DNA of 13,309 nt, from positions 1 through 13,309 of the forward strand of contig SFGF01000079.1 in assembly GCA_004556655.1 (NCBI GenBank), given 5' to 3'. The position numbers and the translations under genes were made by a program. Under the pieces are notes generated by a model, which worked only from the letters and a program-made list of their open reading frames with translations, searched no databases and had not been told where the DNA came from. Origin of the DNA: Lachnospiraceae bacterium. GTDB lineage: Bacteria > Bacillota > Clostridia > Lachnospirales > Lachnospiraceae. Shown piece by piece: positions 1-7,971 of this stretch; the first letter of the stretch is position 1, and each line of letters opens with the position of its first letter.

Positions 1-44
1 TAAATAGGATGTCCAACAATTCATCCAATACCTGCATCATAAAA

Positions 45-86
45 AATAAGTCTATAGCCTCTTTGAATGAGGTCTATAAACTTATT
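45..86. promoter_or_regulatory. Long hairpin in the leader of the mobilization operon
   Basis: Arms 45-61 and 69-86 pair as AATAAGT/ACTTATT, TATAG/CTATA and CCTC/GAGG, with one C/A mismatch (52/79), one bulged T (73) and a 7-base loop. That gives about 16 base pairs ending just before the ribosome site GAGGAGG (91-97) of the first small gene. Read on the minus strand the hairpin is followed by six T, like an intrinsic terminator; on the plus strand there is no T-run. It could be a leader or attenuator for the operon, or a terminator for a leftward transcript. The structure is seen directly; the role is inferred. Confidence 0.4.
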
Positions 87-105
87 ATACGAGGAGGAAA
101 CGGTT

Positions 106-240
106 ATGGAGAAAAAGAATAGCAGCAACCTGCAGGAAGTGATCCAGAAATATCTTCAGGAATCCAGAAAAGAAATGCAGCCTGTAAAAGAAATCTTTGT
201 AGTAAAGAAAGATGAAAAAACCATGTTGATCAGTGAGTAA
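106..240 (+). CDS. Small unrecognised 44-residue protein
   Basis: An ATG at 106 is preceded by GAGGAGG (91-97) with 8 bases of spacing, a near-ideal ribosome site. It opens a 44-codon frame ending in TAA at 238-240. The product begins MEKKNSSNLQEVI, is lysine and glutamate rich with a predicted helical first half, and ends in a short hydrophobic strand (EIFVVKK). I do not recognise a family. The next small gene starts 9 bases after its stop, and both lead into the RadC-like gene, so it looks like the first gene of the operon visible here. The strong ribosome site is the main support; without it this length could be chance. Confidence 0.6.
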   Translation: MEKKNSSNLQEVIQKYLQESRKEMQPVKEIFVVKKDEKTMLISE

Positions 241-248
241 GGAGAGTA

Positions 249-413
249 ATGGAAAAAACAAAAGAAACAGTATTACAAAAGGAGAGGCTATCGGAGCCGT
301 TGGAAGAACCGGCGAAAGTGTGTGTGGACAGGATACAGCTTCGCCAGCTGGTCCAACAGATGCCAGAGGGAATGATGCTGGAGGTGGTCTTTGACGATGG
401 AAGAAAAGAATGA
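249..413 (+). CDS. Small unrecognised 54-residue protein
   Basis: An ATG at 249 follows GGAGAG (241-246). The frame runs 54 codons to TGA at 411-413 and overlaps the next gene by 17 bases. The product starts MEKTKETVLQKERL. Its C-terminal half, with VDRIQLRQLVQQMPEG then MMLEVVFDDG, looks like a compact helix-strand unit. I do not recognise the family. The overlap with the JAB gene, whose ribosome site lies inside this frame (380-387), implies translational coupling. Confidence 0.6.
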   Translation: MEKTKETVLQKERLSEPLEEPAKVCVDRIQLRQLVQQMPEGMMLEVVFDDGRKE

Positions 414-960
414 GCTTACCGTGGTCAGTGTACGTCTGGTAAAGGAACGTTCCCTGTATAGTGAAAAACCTATACTTAACAAGGAGGATGTGTGGGAACT
501 GGTGGCAAAAGAACTGTCCACGTATGACAGGGAAGTGATGTGTGTCCTCAATATGCAGGCAAACGGCCAGGTCGTCAACATGAACATGGTAAGCATTGGG
601 ACGGTAAACCAGTGTATGGTAAGTGCCAGGGAACTTTTTAAAAGTGCCATCTTGGCCAATGCGTCCAACATTATTCTGGTACACAACCATCCAAGCGGCA
701 GTGTGCAGCCGTCAAAGGAGGATATTCTGCTGACACGGAAAATGGAAAAGTGCGGGGAATTTTTAGACATCCCTGTAATAGATCATGTGATTGTTGGTGG
801 TCTTACGGAAGATATCTTCAGTTTCCGCAGCAATAACATGATGTCTTTTCAGCAGCCGGATGCAGATTCTATCCATGAACCGGAAAACAGAGAAAGACCG
901 GTTGAGAAATCAGTCAGAAAGAAAAACAGAAGGAAACATTTGGAACAAAAACGATTATAA
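397..960 (+). CDS. RadC-like JAB/JAMM domain protein
   Basis: A 187-residue protein. I chose ATG 397 rather than an in-frame TTG at 391 because GGAGGTGG at 380-387 lies 9 bases before the ATG. The JAMM metal motif HxHx7SxxD is intact: H96, H98, S106 and D109 inside VHNHPSG...PSKED, followed by the RadC-type 'DHVIVGG' strand. The upstream acidic residue usual in RadC appears to be N63 (NMVSIG) by hand alignment. RadC-like JAB proteins are common in Firmicutes conjugative and mobilizable elements, where their function is not established; the DNA-repair role once given to RadC is doubtful. The last 25 residues are strongly basic (RKKNRRK), suggesting nucleic-acid contact. It lies in the operon between a small ORF and the DUF5688-type gene. 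Confidence 0.85.
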   Translation: MEEKNELTVVSVRLVKERSLYSEKPILNKEDVWELVAKELSTYDREVMCVLNMQANGQVVNMNMVSIGTVNQCMVSARELFKSAILANASNIILVHNHPSGSVQPSKEDILLTRKMEKCGEFLDIPVIDHVIVGGLTEDIFSFRSNNMMSFQQPDADSIHEPENRERPVEKSVRKKNRRKHLEQKRL

Positions 961-981
961 GATGACAAAAAGGAGAAAAAC

Positions 982-1911
982 ATGTTAAGCAAAAAAGAAT
1001 TTTCCAGCCTTTTTTTTATGGAGGCGCAAAGCCAGGTATCAGCAGAAATCCGGGTAGAGGAGAAAAGAGTAAGCAAGATCAACCAGTCAGTCACAGGAGT
1101 TGTGTTATCGGATGGGTCAGATGTCGGTGCGGTCATTTATCCGGATCAGTATTATAAACAGTATGAGAGAGGGGAAGATATTGAAAAAATCGTAGGTGAA
1201 GCCCTCCAATTTGCCCTGGGAGCCAATTACAAGGAAATGCAGAAGTATCTGGATGGGACCAGAAAGATTATGGGAAACTATGACATGGTAAAAGAACATA
1301 TCTATCCCATAGTGATCAATTATGGGGAAAACAGGGCATTCCTTCAGGAGGTACCCCATGAACGGTATCTGGATCTGGCAGTTATTGCTGCCTATATACC
1401 ACAGGAAGGGTATGAGATTAAAGTAACGAATTCCCTGGCCTATACGTGGGAAAAAACAGGAGATGAGATCCTGGCACAGGCAAAAGAAAATGCGGCATCC
1501 CAAACACCGTTGAAACTGATGACTATGAATTCTTTGATCGGTGAGGAAATCATGAGAGATGAAATGCCGCTATATGTATTGACGAATTCAAAATGCAGAT
1601 ATGGTGCATTTGGTATAACGGATACGGATATGCTGGGAGAACTGGAAAAGAAAGAAGGGGAACTTTATATCTTTCCGTCCAGCATCCATGAAATCCTTGT
1701 AACTCCGGTAAACGGGGCACCGGCAGACCCCATAGAACTGGAGAAGATGGTCTGTGAGATTAACCGGTCGCATGTGGAACCGGGGGAAGTGCTTGCCAGC
1801 CATATTTATAAATTCCGGGATGGAAAGGTACGAATCATGGATAAAGGAAAAGAAGTGACATTGGAGCAATATCAGCAGAATAAAAGGTTGCGGTCACCGG
1901 TCCTTTCATGA
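982..1911 (+). CDS. DUF5688 family protein
   Basis: A 309-residue protein starting at ATG 982, with AGGAG at 971-975 six bases upstream. Its layout matches proteins I know as DUF5688, which are frequent in Lachnospiraceae mobile elements: an N-terminal stretch with YPDQYYKQYERGEDIEKIV, a middle 'YPIVINYGENRAFL...VPHERYLDLAVIAAY' strand-rich part, and a C-terminal FPSSIHEIL segment. There is no signal peptide or membrane segment, so it is probably cytoplasmic. Its function is unknown. It ends in ATGA (1908-1911), shared with the start of the MobC-type gene, so the two are translationally coupled. That links it to DNA mobilization by position only. The family name is from memory of the pattern. 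Confidence 0.75.
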   Translation: MLSKKEFSSLFFMEAQSQVSAEIRVEEKRVSKINQSVTGVVLSDGSDVGAVIYPDQYYKQYERGEDIEKIVGEALQFALGANYKEMQKYLDGTRKIMGNYDMVKEHIYPIVINYGENRAFLQEVPHERYLDLAVIAAYIPQEGYEIKVTNSLAYTWEKTGDEILAQAKENAASQTPLKLMTMNSLIGEEIMRDEMPLYVLTNSKCRYGAFGITDTDMLGELEKKEGELYIFPSSIHEILVTPVNGAPADPIELEKMVCEINRSHVEPGEVLASHIYKFRDGKVRIMDKGKEVTLEQYQQNKRLRSPVLS

Positions 1912-2231
1912 AATCAATAAGGAAAACAAAACATATTGATATCCGTCTGACACCACAGGAGTATGACCTCCTTCAGAAAAGGGCAGACGGAAATCTTTCC
2001 GCATTCTGCAGGAGAATCCTCCTGCAGGATGCTTCCTGCAAAATAGATGGGATGCATTTTAAGGAAGCTGCCTATCAGATCCGTAAGATCGGAGTCAACA
2101 TCAACCAGATCACCGCCCGTATCAATGCAGGCATTTGTTTTATCCATGACGGGGAGGAACTTATGCGTGCGCTTGAAAAGGTATACCGGATCTTGGAACA
2201 GATAGAGGATGAATTGAGGAAGGATATGTAA
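1908..2231 (+). CDS. mobC: MobC-type relaxosome accessory protein
   Basis: A 107-residue protein starting in the ATGA overlap at 1908. The N-terminus (IDIRLTPQEYDLLQKRA) resembles the ribbon-helix-helix-like DNA-binding start of MobC proteins. The core 'RKIGVNINQITARINAG' is the hallmark IGxNxNQIxxxxN segment of the bacterial mobilization protein family. The C-terminal helix (LEKVYRILEQIEDELRKDM) is coiled-coil-like. Such proteins bind oriT and help the relaxase melt and nick it. The relaxase gene begins at the very next base after this stop codon, as expected for a partner. No oriT could be assigned in the window. Confidence 0.88.
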   Translation: MKSIRKTKHIDIRLTPQEYDLLQKRADGNLSAFCRRILLQDASCKIDGMHFKEAAYQIRKIGVNINQITARINAGICFIHDGEELMRALEKVYRILEQIEDELRKDM

Positions 2232-3515
2232 ATGGCGATTACAAAACTGGGACATATGAAAGAAGTAAAAAAAGGACATCCGTCCTCTCATCTGAAAAAT
2301 GCAATCCGGTATATCCTGAATCCGGAAAAAACAGAAGGGATGCTATTGGTGGGTGGCAACAGCGGAGTTACAGCAGAGGAAGTATACCGGACATTTCTTG
2401 AAACGAAAGAGGAATACGGGAAATTATATGGCAGACAGGGCTATCATTTTATCATCAGCTGCAGACCGGGGGAGGCGACACTGGAACAGATATACCAGCT
2501 GGTAAAACGGTGGTGCGAGGAATATCTGCAGGATGATTACGATTATGTATTTTCCGTCCATAAAGACCATGCCCACCTGCATGGACATGTGGTATTTAAT
2601 TCGGTATCCCGGACTACAGGATATAAATACCGGTATGAAAAGGGAGACTGGGAGAAATCTATCCAGCCCATAACAGACCGGCTTTGTGGGGAACTGGGAC
2701 TGCCGAAGCTTATTTTTGAAAAAGAGCAGAGGAAAACAAAGCATTATGCTCAGTGGAAAGCGGAAAAAGAGAAACGTCCCAGTGCCAGAATAATCATGCA
2801 GGCAGATATCGATGCGGCGATCCAAAAAGCAAAAGATTATCCGGAATTTCTCAGCCAGATGAGGAAAATGGGATATGAACTCAGGGAGGGGTATTCGGAA
2901 AAAAAGAAAGAGCCGTATCTTACGTTTTATGCAGATGGAAAAAAGAGAGGTTGCCGAAGCTATCAGCTGGAGGAAGGATATCATGTGCCGGATATCATAA
3001 AACGGCTGCAGAATAAAAAAATAAATGGTGGGAAAAAGCAGGGATATTCTCCCAATCCATCTCCAATTATTCGGGCATGGACTTCTGTCCGTATACCATA
3101 TGGAAAGATCCGGACGGTCTGGTATCTTACCGGATTACAGTTTCGGTATGTAAAGAGAGTTTTTCGGGCGGGACAGATTCACAGCCCGTATGCGGTTCGC
3201 AATGCCTCCTACAGAAGGGATATCCGCAGGATCCATCAAATCTCGGAAAGCTGCAGTTATCTGATGACGCATCGGATTCGGGAAGAAAAGGAACTCCATA
3301 AAAAACACGAAGAACTGTTGTGGGAGATGAAGCAGGCGAGGGATTGCGAGGATGAAGAGACAATCCGGAATCTGAGAGGCGAACTGCGGATCGTAAACCG
3401 GATCCGAAGGGATATAAAAAGCCGTGAGAATATAATCAATCTGCTTCCCGAAAAGAAAGTGCAAAATCCGGACAGAAACATAAAGAAGGGGAAGGTGATC
3501 CATGAACAGCGGTGA
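2232..3515 (+). CDS. MobA/VirD2-superfamily relaxase
   Basis: A 427-residue relaxase that would nick oriT and stay covalently attached to the transferred strand. The metal-binding histidine motif is complete: H110-x-D112-x-x-H115-x-H117-x-H119-xxx-N123, read in VHKDHAHLHGHVVFNSV. The likely catalytic tyrosine is Y27 in AIRYILNP. The relaxase domain covers about residues 1-165. The rest is basic and helical, with a charged helix at about 348-400 that could be a coiled coil or secretion-signal region. Length is normal for MobP-type relaxases of Firmicutes. ATG 2232 directly follows the MobC stop. The end overlaps the next gene by 14 bases. Confidence 0.93.
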   Translation: MAITKLGHMKEVKKGHPSSHLKNAIRYILNPEKTEGMLLVGGNSGVTAEEVYRTFLETKEEYGKLYGRQGYHFIISCRPGEATLEQIYQLVKRWCEEYLQDDYDYVFSVHKDHAHLHGHVVFNSVSRTTGYKYRYEKGDWEKSIQPITDRLCGELGLPKLIFEKEQRKTKHYAQWKAEKEKRPSARIIMQADIDAAIQKAKDYPEFLSQMRKMGYELREGYSEKKKEPYLTFYADGKKRGCRSYQLEEGYHVPDIIKRLQNKKINGGKKQGYSPNPSPIIRAWTSVRIPYGKIRTVWYLTGLQFRYVKRVFRAGQIHSPYAVRNASYRRDIRRIHQISESCSYLMTHRIREEKELHKKHEELLWEMKQARDCEDEETIRNLRGELRIVNRIRRDIKSRENIINLLPEKKVQNPDRNIKKGKVIHEQR

Positions 3516-4269
3516 GATAAAAACATATCTGGAAGAAAAGCGCAGGCAGGGTCTTGATGAGGTGGGATGCTGGCAGGTAAGGATCGCAGCAAATATGGGG
3601 ATATCCAAAGAAAAGCTGGATCTTCTGGCAGTCTCCGGTCTTTCTTTTACCAACAGGGAATGGCTTTATATTGCTCTGGCAGAACAGGTTCCGGCAGAAT
3701 GGCTTACCGGGTTATCTGAACTTACGGCAGGAGGGATCTGGGAAGTAAGGCAAAGGTATTTCCGCCAGGAATATGGTGTAGATTCCTCTCTGGAGACGGA
3801 ATTGGGAGAACTTAAGGAGCAGGTAGAAAAACAGATGAAAGAGAGCAGCCTTTTGTGCGGTTTCCTGTCCCAGTGGAAAGAAAACAAAGAGGACTTCCAA
3901 AAAGCAGTGGAAGAAAAAGAAAAGGAAGCAGCCGATCTGCAGATGGAAAATGAAATGCTGCGCAGTGAACTGAAAAAGTTACAGGCACAAATAAAAACAG
4001 TTTCTCCGGTAAACAAATCTCCATCCCAGACAAAGAAATCTCTTTCTCCATGGGGAAAAAGAATCTTTGGGGCATTTTATCGAAAGAGGGAACAGAAAGA
4101 AGCGGAAGAGCTGATAGCACTTTTAAAAGAAAAGAACTTTTCCAAAGAGCAGAAAGAGTATCTGCTCTCCTGCAGGGAAGCTGGTGATCCCATAGAAGTG
4201 ATCCGTAAGATTGCCTACGAATCCTTTCAGATCGAAGAGATGGAACGCATCCGGAAACTTCTGGTGTGA
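3502..4269 (+). CDS. Coiled-coil mobilization-operon protein
   Basis: A 255-residue protein starting at ATG 3502, inside the relaxase end, with GAAGGTG at 3491-3497 upstream. Residues 1-95 are a helical globular part with a repeated-helix look (NMGISKEKLDLLAVSG, NREWLYIALAEQ). Residues about 97-166 form a long glutamate/lysine-rich coiled coil. A serine- and lysine-rich linker (167-185) follows. The C-terminus from S214 (SKEQKEYLL...EEMERIRKLL) resembles the C-terminal tail of the coupling protein encoded downstream. I do not recognise a named family. Its position between relaxase and coupling-protein genes suggests a structural or bridging role in the relaxosome, which is inference. Confidence 0.8.
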   Translation: MNSGEIKTYLEEKRRQGLDEVGCWQVRIAANMGISKEKLDLLAVSGLSFTNREWLYIALAEQVPAEWLTGLSELTAGGIWEVRQRYFRQEYGVDSSLETELGELKEQVEKQMKESSLLCGFLSQWKENKEDFQKAVEEKEKEAADLQMENEMLRSELKKLQAQIKTVSPVNKSPSQTKKSLSPWGKRIFGAFYRKREQKEAEELIALLKEKNFSKEQKEYLLSCREAGDPIEVIRKIAYESFQIEEMERIRKLLV

Positions 4270-4320
4270 TAAAAAGACACAGAAACAGGACAGCAGATTA
4301 AAAACAGGAGGGTGAGAATC

Positions 4321-4569
4321 GTGTCAAGAGAAGAAAAACTATTTGCCATGCTGGAGGAGATGGGAACTGCTTTAAGAAAGCTTACCAGAGAAAATGAGAT
4401 CCTTTCCGGTTTCATTGAGGAGCAGAATCTGATGCATCCGTATGAAATCTATAAACAGAAAGCAGAGATGCAAAAAAGAGAAGCCCAGCTGCAAATGGAA
4501 AACAGGAGGATATCCCGTGAAAGCAAAAAAATAAGAGAGAGAAAGCCGGTAAAAGTACGGCTTCCATAG
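4321..4569 (+). CDS. Small coiled-coil protein
   Basis: An 82-residue protein. Two GTG codons compete. I chose GTG 4321 because AGGAGG at 4306-4311 lies nine bases before it, while GTG 4312 directly touches the ribosome site. The sequence is almost wholly helical and charged: MSREEKLFAMLEEMG, then LTRENEILSGFIEEQ, then an arginine/lysine-rich second half ending KPVKVRLP. A short coiled coil followed by a basic tail is typical of small relaxosome or DNA-associated proteins, but the family is not recognised. Its stop lies 10 bases before the next start. Confidence 0.7.
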   Translation: MSREEKLFAMLEEMGTALRKLTRENEILSGFIEEQNLMHPYEIYKQKAEMQKREAQLQMENRRISRESKKIRERKPVKVRLP

Positions 4570-4579
4570 GAGGAGAATC

Positions 4580-5815
4580 ATGACAGATGAAAATGAAGTG
4601 CTGACGATCGTAAGGATCGGTATGGAGATGCAGTTTTACTTACTCAAGGGTTCGGTGAAAGCAATCCTGCAGCTTTTTCAGCTTATGAAAAGGATGGAAA
4701 AGAAAGGGCTGCTAAAGGGTGGGGAAATGAAAAACTTTACTGCATTTATGCATGCCACACAGGGACAGTTCCAGATCCTGAACATCCCTACGGAGGATCC
4801 CGGTCAGTTAGCCGATATGAAAAAAGATTTTGAAAAGCTGGGTATATCCTATGTTACCCTGCCGGATCTGAATCCTCATGACGGGATGACCCAGATCGCC
4901 TATTATATTCCTCATACCAGCAAGGTGGAGGCATGGTATCAGAGCTTTTGCATGAGCAGACTGCAGGGTGGCGAGAAAGACTACCGACAGTTAAGGAACC
5001 TGACGGAAGGAAATGCATCCATTGTAAGCATCCCGTGGACACAGGAGGTAGAAAAACTGAAGGAAGATCTGGACAAGATGCGTGTGAATTATGCAGTCCT
5101 TCCAGACCTTAATATCGGGGATGGTTATGTACAGATTCTATATGCCAATGCAGATGCCCCCAGTGTACGTGCCTGGTATGAACTGTATCAGAAGGATATG
5201 TTAAAAAAGGACACACCGATAGAGGAGATGAAAAACATGACTCTGGAGGAATATGCGGGGACGGGGAAACTCTCAGCAGATGCGTACAGTACCTCTGCCA
5301 GTGAAGAGGTCAGGAAGCAGATCGGGGAGCCGGATAAAGGAGTTGGGAATCCGGATTTTAAGAAAGCTCTGGATGCATCGGAACACAGGATGCTGTCTGT
5401 CCATGAGGAGCGTTATCTTAAGATGAAAGAGCAGCCGCATGTGGCGGAGATCACCATCAATGAAAGCCTGATACGCAGCCAGAGCGAAGAATTAAACCTG
5501 TTGCTTGTACGTATCCCCGGTACTTATCGTGCAGGGGAGAAAGAAGAACTGGATGTGATGCTGCCTTTAAATGAGGTATTTGTGACAGATGAAGAAAAAA
5601 CCTATATTGCTTTTCTTGATATGGAAAAAGAGTACCGCACGTTTACCTATCATCCGGATGAAGAAAATCCGTTCCGTGGGGGACCCAATATGAAAGGGAA
5701 GGAACTGTATGGGAACGGACATTTTGAACCTGTGACCCGTCCCCTTGATAGGTTAAAGAAGACTCCTGCAGATAAACGGATCAAAACAGGAAGGGTACCG
5801 GAAATGAAAAAATAG
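4580..5815 (+). CDS. PcfB/DUF3801-like protein with duplicated domain
   Basis: A 411-residue protein starting at ATG 4580 behind GGAGGAGA. The N-terminus (VRIGMEMQFYLLKGSVKAILQLFQLMKR) and the strand-helix unit after it resemble PcfB/DUF3801 proteins, which are normally about 130-150 residues and are encoded next to VirD4 coupling proteins. Here the unit occurs twice, at about 65-121 and 147-204. Both copies carry an 'IP' strand, a lysine-rich helix, then xYxxLPDLNxxDGxxQIxY and a V-x-AWY helix. Residues 205-411 are an extra C-terminal region with no recognised domain. There is no clear membrane segment. The coupling-protein gene follows 11 bases later, so a coupling-protein partner role is inferred. 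The family link is by pattern, not search. Confidence 0.7.
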   Translation: MTDENEVLTIVRIGMEMQFYLLKGSVKAILQLFQLMKRMEKKGLLKGGEMKNFTAFMHATQGQFQILNIPTEDPGQLADMKKDFEKLGISYVTLPDLNPHDGMTQIAYYIPHTSKVEAWYQSFCMSRLQGGEKDYRQLRNLTEGNASIVSIPWTQEVEKLKEDLDKMRVNYAVLPDLNIGDGYVQILYANADAPSVRAWYELYQKDMLKKDTPIEEMKNMTLEEYAGTGKLSADAYSTSASEEVRKQIGEPDKGVGNPDFKKALDASEHRMLSVHEERYLKMKEQPHVAEITINESLIRSQSEELNLLLVRIPGTYRAGEKEELDVMLPLNEVFVTDEEKTYIAFLDMEKEYRTFTYHPDEENPFRGGPNMKGKELYGNGHFEPVTRPLDRLKKTPADKRIKTGRVPEMKK

Positions 5816-5826
5816 GAGGGCTGTCG

Positions 5827-7971
5827 ATGTGGAAAAAGAAGAAACAATCCTGGGGGATGGCATTTATACTGCTTATCGTATTTCTGTTGGCAGGATATTA
5901 TCTGGGAGGACTTTATCTGTATCCGGATGTGACTCTGGAAAACTATTCGGAAGTCCTCTTACTGATCTTACGCCACCCTTTTAGTAATTACTGGAATGAG
6001 AAAACAAGGGGCTGCCTGTCTCTGGCAGCCTGCATCTGGATATGTCTTGTCATGTATTATCAGTATTATAACCGTAATTTCCTCTTCGGTCGGGAGCATG
6101 GTTCTGCCGAATGGGCTGACTACCGACAGATCATGAAAGAAAAGGGGGATGTGTCCGGCAGGATCTTGTCCCGGCATATCACGGTGACAAAGGACGGAAA
6201 GCGGATCGCAAATAATAACATGATCGTGGTGGGTGCGCCGGGAACCGGAAAATCGTTCCGGATCGTTGCACCGAACCTTTTGAGAAATGATGCTTCTGTG
6301 GTGGTGCTGGATGTCAAGGGAGACCTGATGAGAAAATATGGGAAAGCCTTGGAAAAAAGAGGATACCGGATCCGATGTCTTGACCTTATCAGTTCTGATT
6401 TTGGCTTGAGCCATATGTTCAATCCCTTTGTCTATGTCCATACGGAAGTGGACCTCATCCGTCTGGTAACCAATATCCAGAGTTCCCTTACCCCGCAGGA
6501 TGCCAGCAAGGGGGAACCGTTCTGGGAGGATGGTGTCACGATGTACCTGCTGGCCTGTTTTTACTATGTCTGGATGGAGATGGCGATCCCATCCCTTCCA
6601 AAGGTGCAGATGCTGATGAATGAGGAGAGCCATGTACTGGATGAAGATACTGGAGAGACGGAGCTGGAGAAGCGGATGACGGAGCTTTCTGTCCGATCCC
6701 CTATGGGAAATGAACATCCGGCAGTGGTAAATTATCGGAAGTTAAAGGAAGGGGCGCCGGACACGGTACGTTCCATCATTATCATGTGTAATTCCAAATT
6801 TAAATTCATGGGAGTATCTGCAGCGAAGAGGATTTTCGGGGAAGATGAGATGGAACTGCAGGATCTGGGGATCGGTGTGCATGGAGACGGGCAGACAAGG
6901 ACAGCTCTTTTTTTATGCGTTCCGGATGATGACCGGTCCTTTGACTTCCTGATCGGTATGCTGTATACCTCCCTGTTTCATGTACTGGTGGAGCAGTCCA
7001 GGAGATATGGAGGTTCCCTTCCCATCCCGGTAGAAATATGGATGGATGAGTTTGCCAATGGGGCAAGACCAGATAATTTTGAAAAACTGATCACAACTTT
7101 AAGGAGCAGGAATATCTCTGTCATCATGTTCCTGCAGTCCGTAAGCCAGTTAAAACAGATCTATAAAAATGACACCTGGGAAATCCTTATGGATGCCTGT
7201 TCTGTCTTTTTATATCTGGGTGGAGGACGGGGTGCATACTCCACCCACAAATATATTGCAGATCTATTAGGTTCCGCTACGATCGATAAAAAGAATGATG
7301 GCAAGAGCCAGGGAAACGGCGGCAGTGCCAGCGTGAATTTTGACAGACAGGGCAGGGAGCTTATGACCAGTGAGGAGATATCACGCCTGAAGGATGATGA
7401 CTGTATCATATTTATTACCGGAGAAAGACCTGTCTATGATAAGAAATACCCCACACAGGAGATGAAAGAGTTTAAAGAGGCGGCAAAGCTTGGAGACTAT
7501 ATCCCTGATATCTGCGTGAAGAAGACAAAATCAGGAGAGTATATCACTATAAAGGCAGAGGGGGAGATGATACCTTTAAATGAAACCAGCGTGGAGTATT
7601 ACAGAAAGAAAAAGAAGGAAGGAGAACATATTCAATTCTTTGACGTATCGGAAGAAGAATTCCTACAGATGGATTTTTCCGGTTCTGAAGCTGAAGTCAG
7701 TACAGAAATGCTGAACCAATTGAAAATCAGACAGACAGGTGAAGATGCAGATTATGAAGATACTTTGCAGGAAGCATGGGATCTGTCAGGCAGCATCTTT
7801 GAGTGCCTGGATCGGTATTATAACAGACTTAGTAGAGAGCAGAAAGAGGAGATACTTTTGGGAATGGAGGAAGGACTTATGGAAGAAGAAGTGAAGAGGT
7901 ATTTTACTTTAGAGGTGGAAGATATGAGGATACACAGAAGAATGTTGAAATATCAGAAAGTGCATAAGTAA
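5827..7971 (+). CDS. virD4: VirD4/TraG type IV coupling ATPase
   Basis: A 714-residue inner-membrane DNA pump that would pass the relaxase-DNA complex to a type IV secretion channel. Two membrane segments lie at about 9-32 and 62-80, and the cytoplasmic ATPase follows. Walker A is GAPGTGKS at 136-143. Walker B is IWMDEFAN, with D407 and E408. The sensor glutamine is Q437 in MFLQSVSQL. The ribosome site GGAGGG (5815-5820) overlaps the preceding stop. At 714 residues it is longer than many VirD4 proteins; the last 120 or so residues are an acidic helical tail. It is the last gene of the operon; expected channel genes do not follow. Confidence 0.95.
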   Translation: MWKKKKQSWGMAFILLIVFLLAGYYLGGLYLYPDVTLENYSEVLLLILRHPFSNYWNEKTRGCLSLAACIWICLVMYYQYYNRNFLFGREHGSAEWADYRQIMKEKGDVSGRILSRHITVTKDGKRIANNNMIVVGAPGTGKSFRIVAPNLLRNDASVVVLDVKGDLMRKYGKALEKRGYRIRCLDLISSDFGLSHMFNPFVYVHTEVDLIRLVTNIQSSLTPQDASKGEPFWEDGVTMYLLACFYYVWMEMAIPSLPKVQMLMNEESHVLDEDTGETELEKRMTELSVRSPMGNEHPAVVNYRKLKEGAPDTVRSIIIMCNSKFKFMGVSAAKRIFGEDEMELQDLGIGVHGDGQTRTALFLCVPDDDRSFDFLIGMLYTSLFHVLVEQSRRYGGSLPIPVEIWMDEFANGARPDNFEKLITTLRSRNISVIMFLQSVSQLKQIYKNDTWEILMDACSVFLYLGGGRGAYSTHKYIADLLGSATIDKKNDGKSQGNGGSASVNFDRQGRELMTSEEISRLKDDDCIIFITGERPVYDKKYPTQEMKEFKEAAKLGDYIPDICVKKTKSGEYITIKAEGEMIPLNETSVEYYRKKKKEGEHIQFFDVSEEEFLQMDFSGSEAEVSTEMLNQLKIRQTGEDADYEDTLQEAWDLSGSIFECLDRYYNRLSREQKEEILLGMEEGLMEEEVKRYFTLEVEDMRIHRRMLKYQKVHK

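Noticed and set aside
63..88. Possible promoter TTGAAT...TATTAT before the first gene
   Set aside because: The spacing is only 14 bases and a start would fall on the ribosome site; both hexamers lie inside the hairpin region.
85..770. Minus-strand open frames of 201 and 160 codons opposite the first genes
   Set aside because: They mirror the purine-rich coding strand of the JAB gene, give phenylalanine/leucine/serine-rich nonsense without motifs, and have no ribosome sites.
397..960. Calling the JAB protein a RadC DNA-repair enzyme
   Set aside because: It lacks the N-terminal helix-hairpin-helix part of chromosomal RadC, sits in a mobilization operon, and the repair role of RadC itself is doubtful.
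3077..3653. Several overlapping open frames on both strands within the relaxase C-terminal region
   Set aside because: The relaxase frame is continuous through here and the alternatives lack starts with ribosome sites and lack motifs.
5968..6717. Minus-strand 249-codon frame opposite the coupling-protein gene
   Set aside because: It is antisense to the Walker A half of VirD4, whose motifs are intact; the antisense product is histidine-rich with no recognisable domain.
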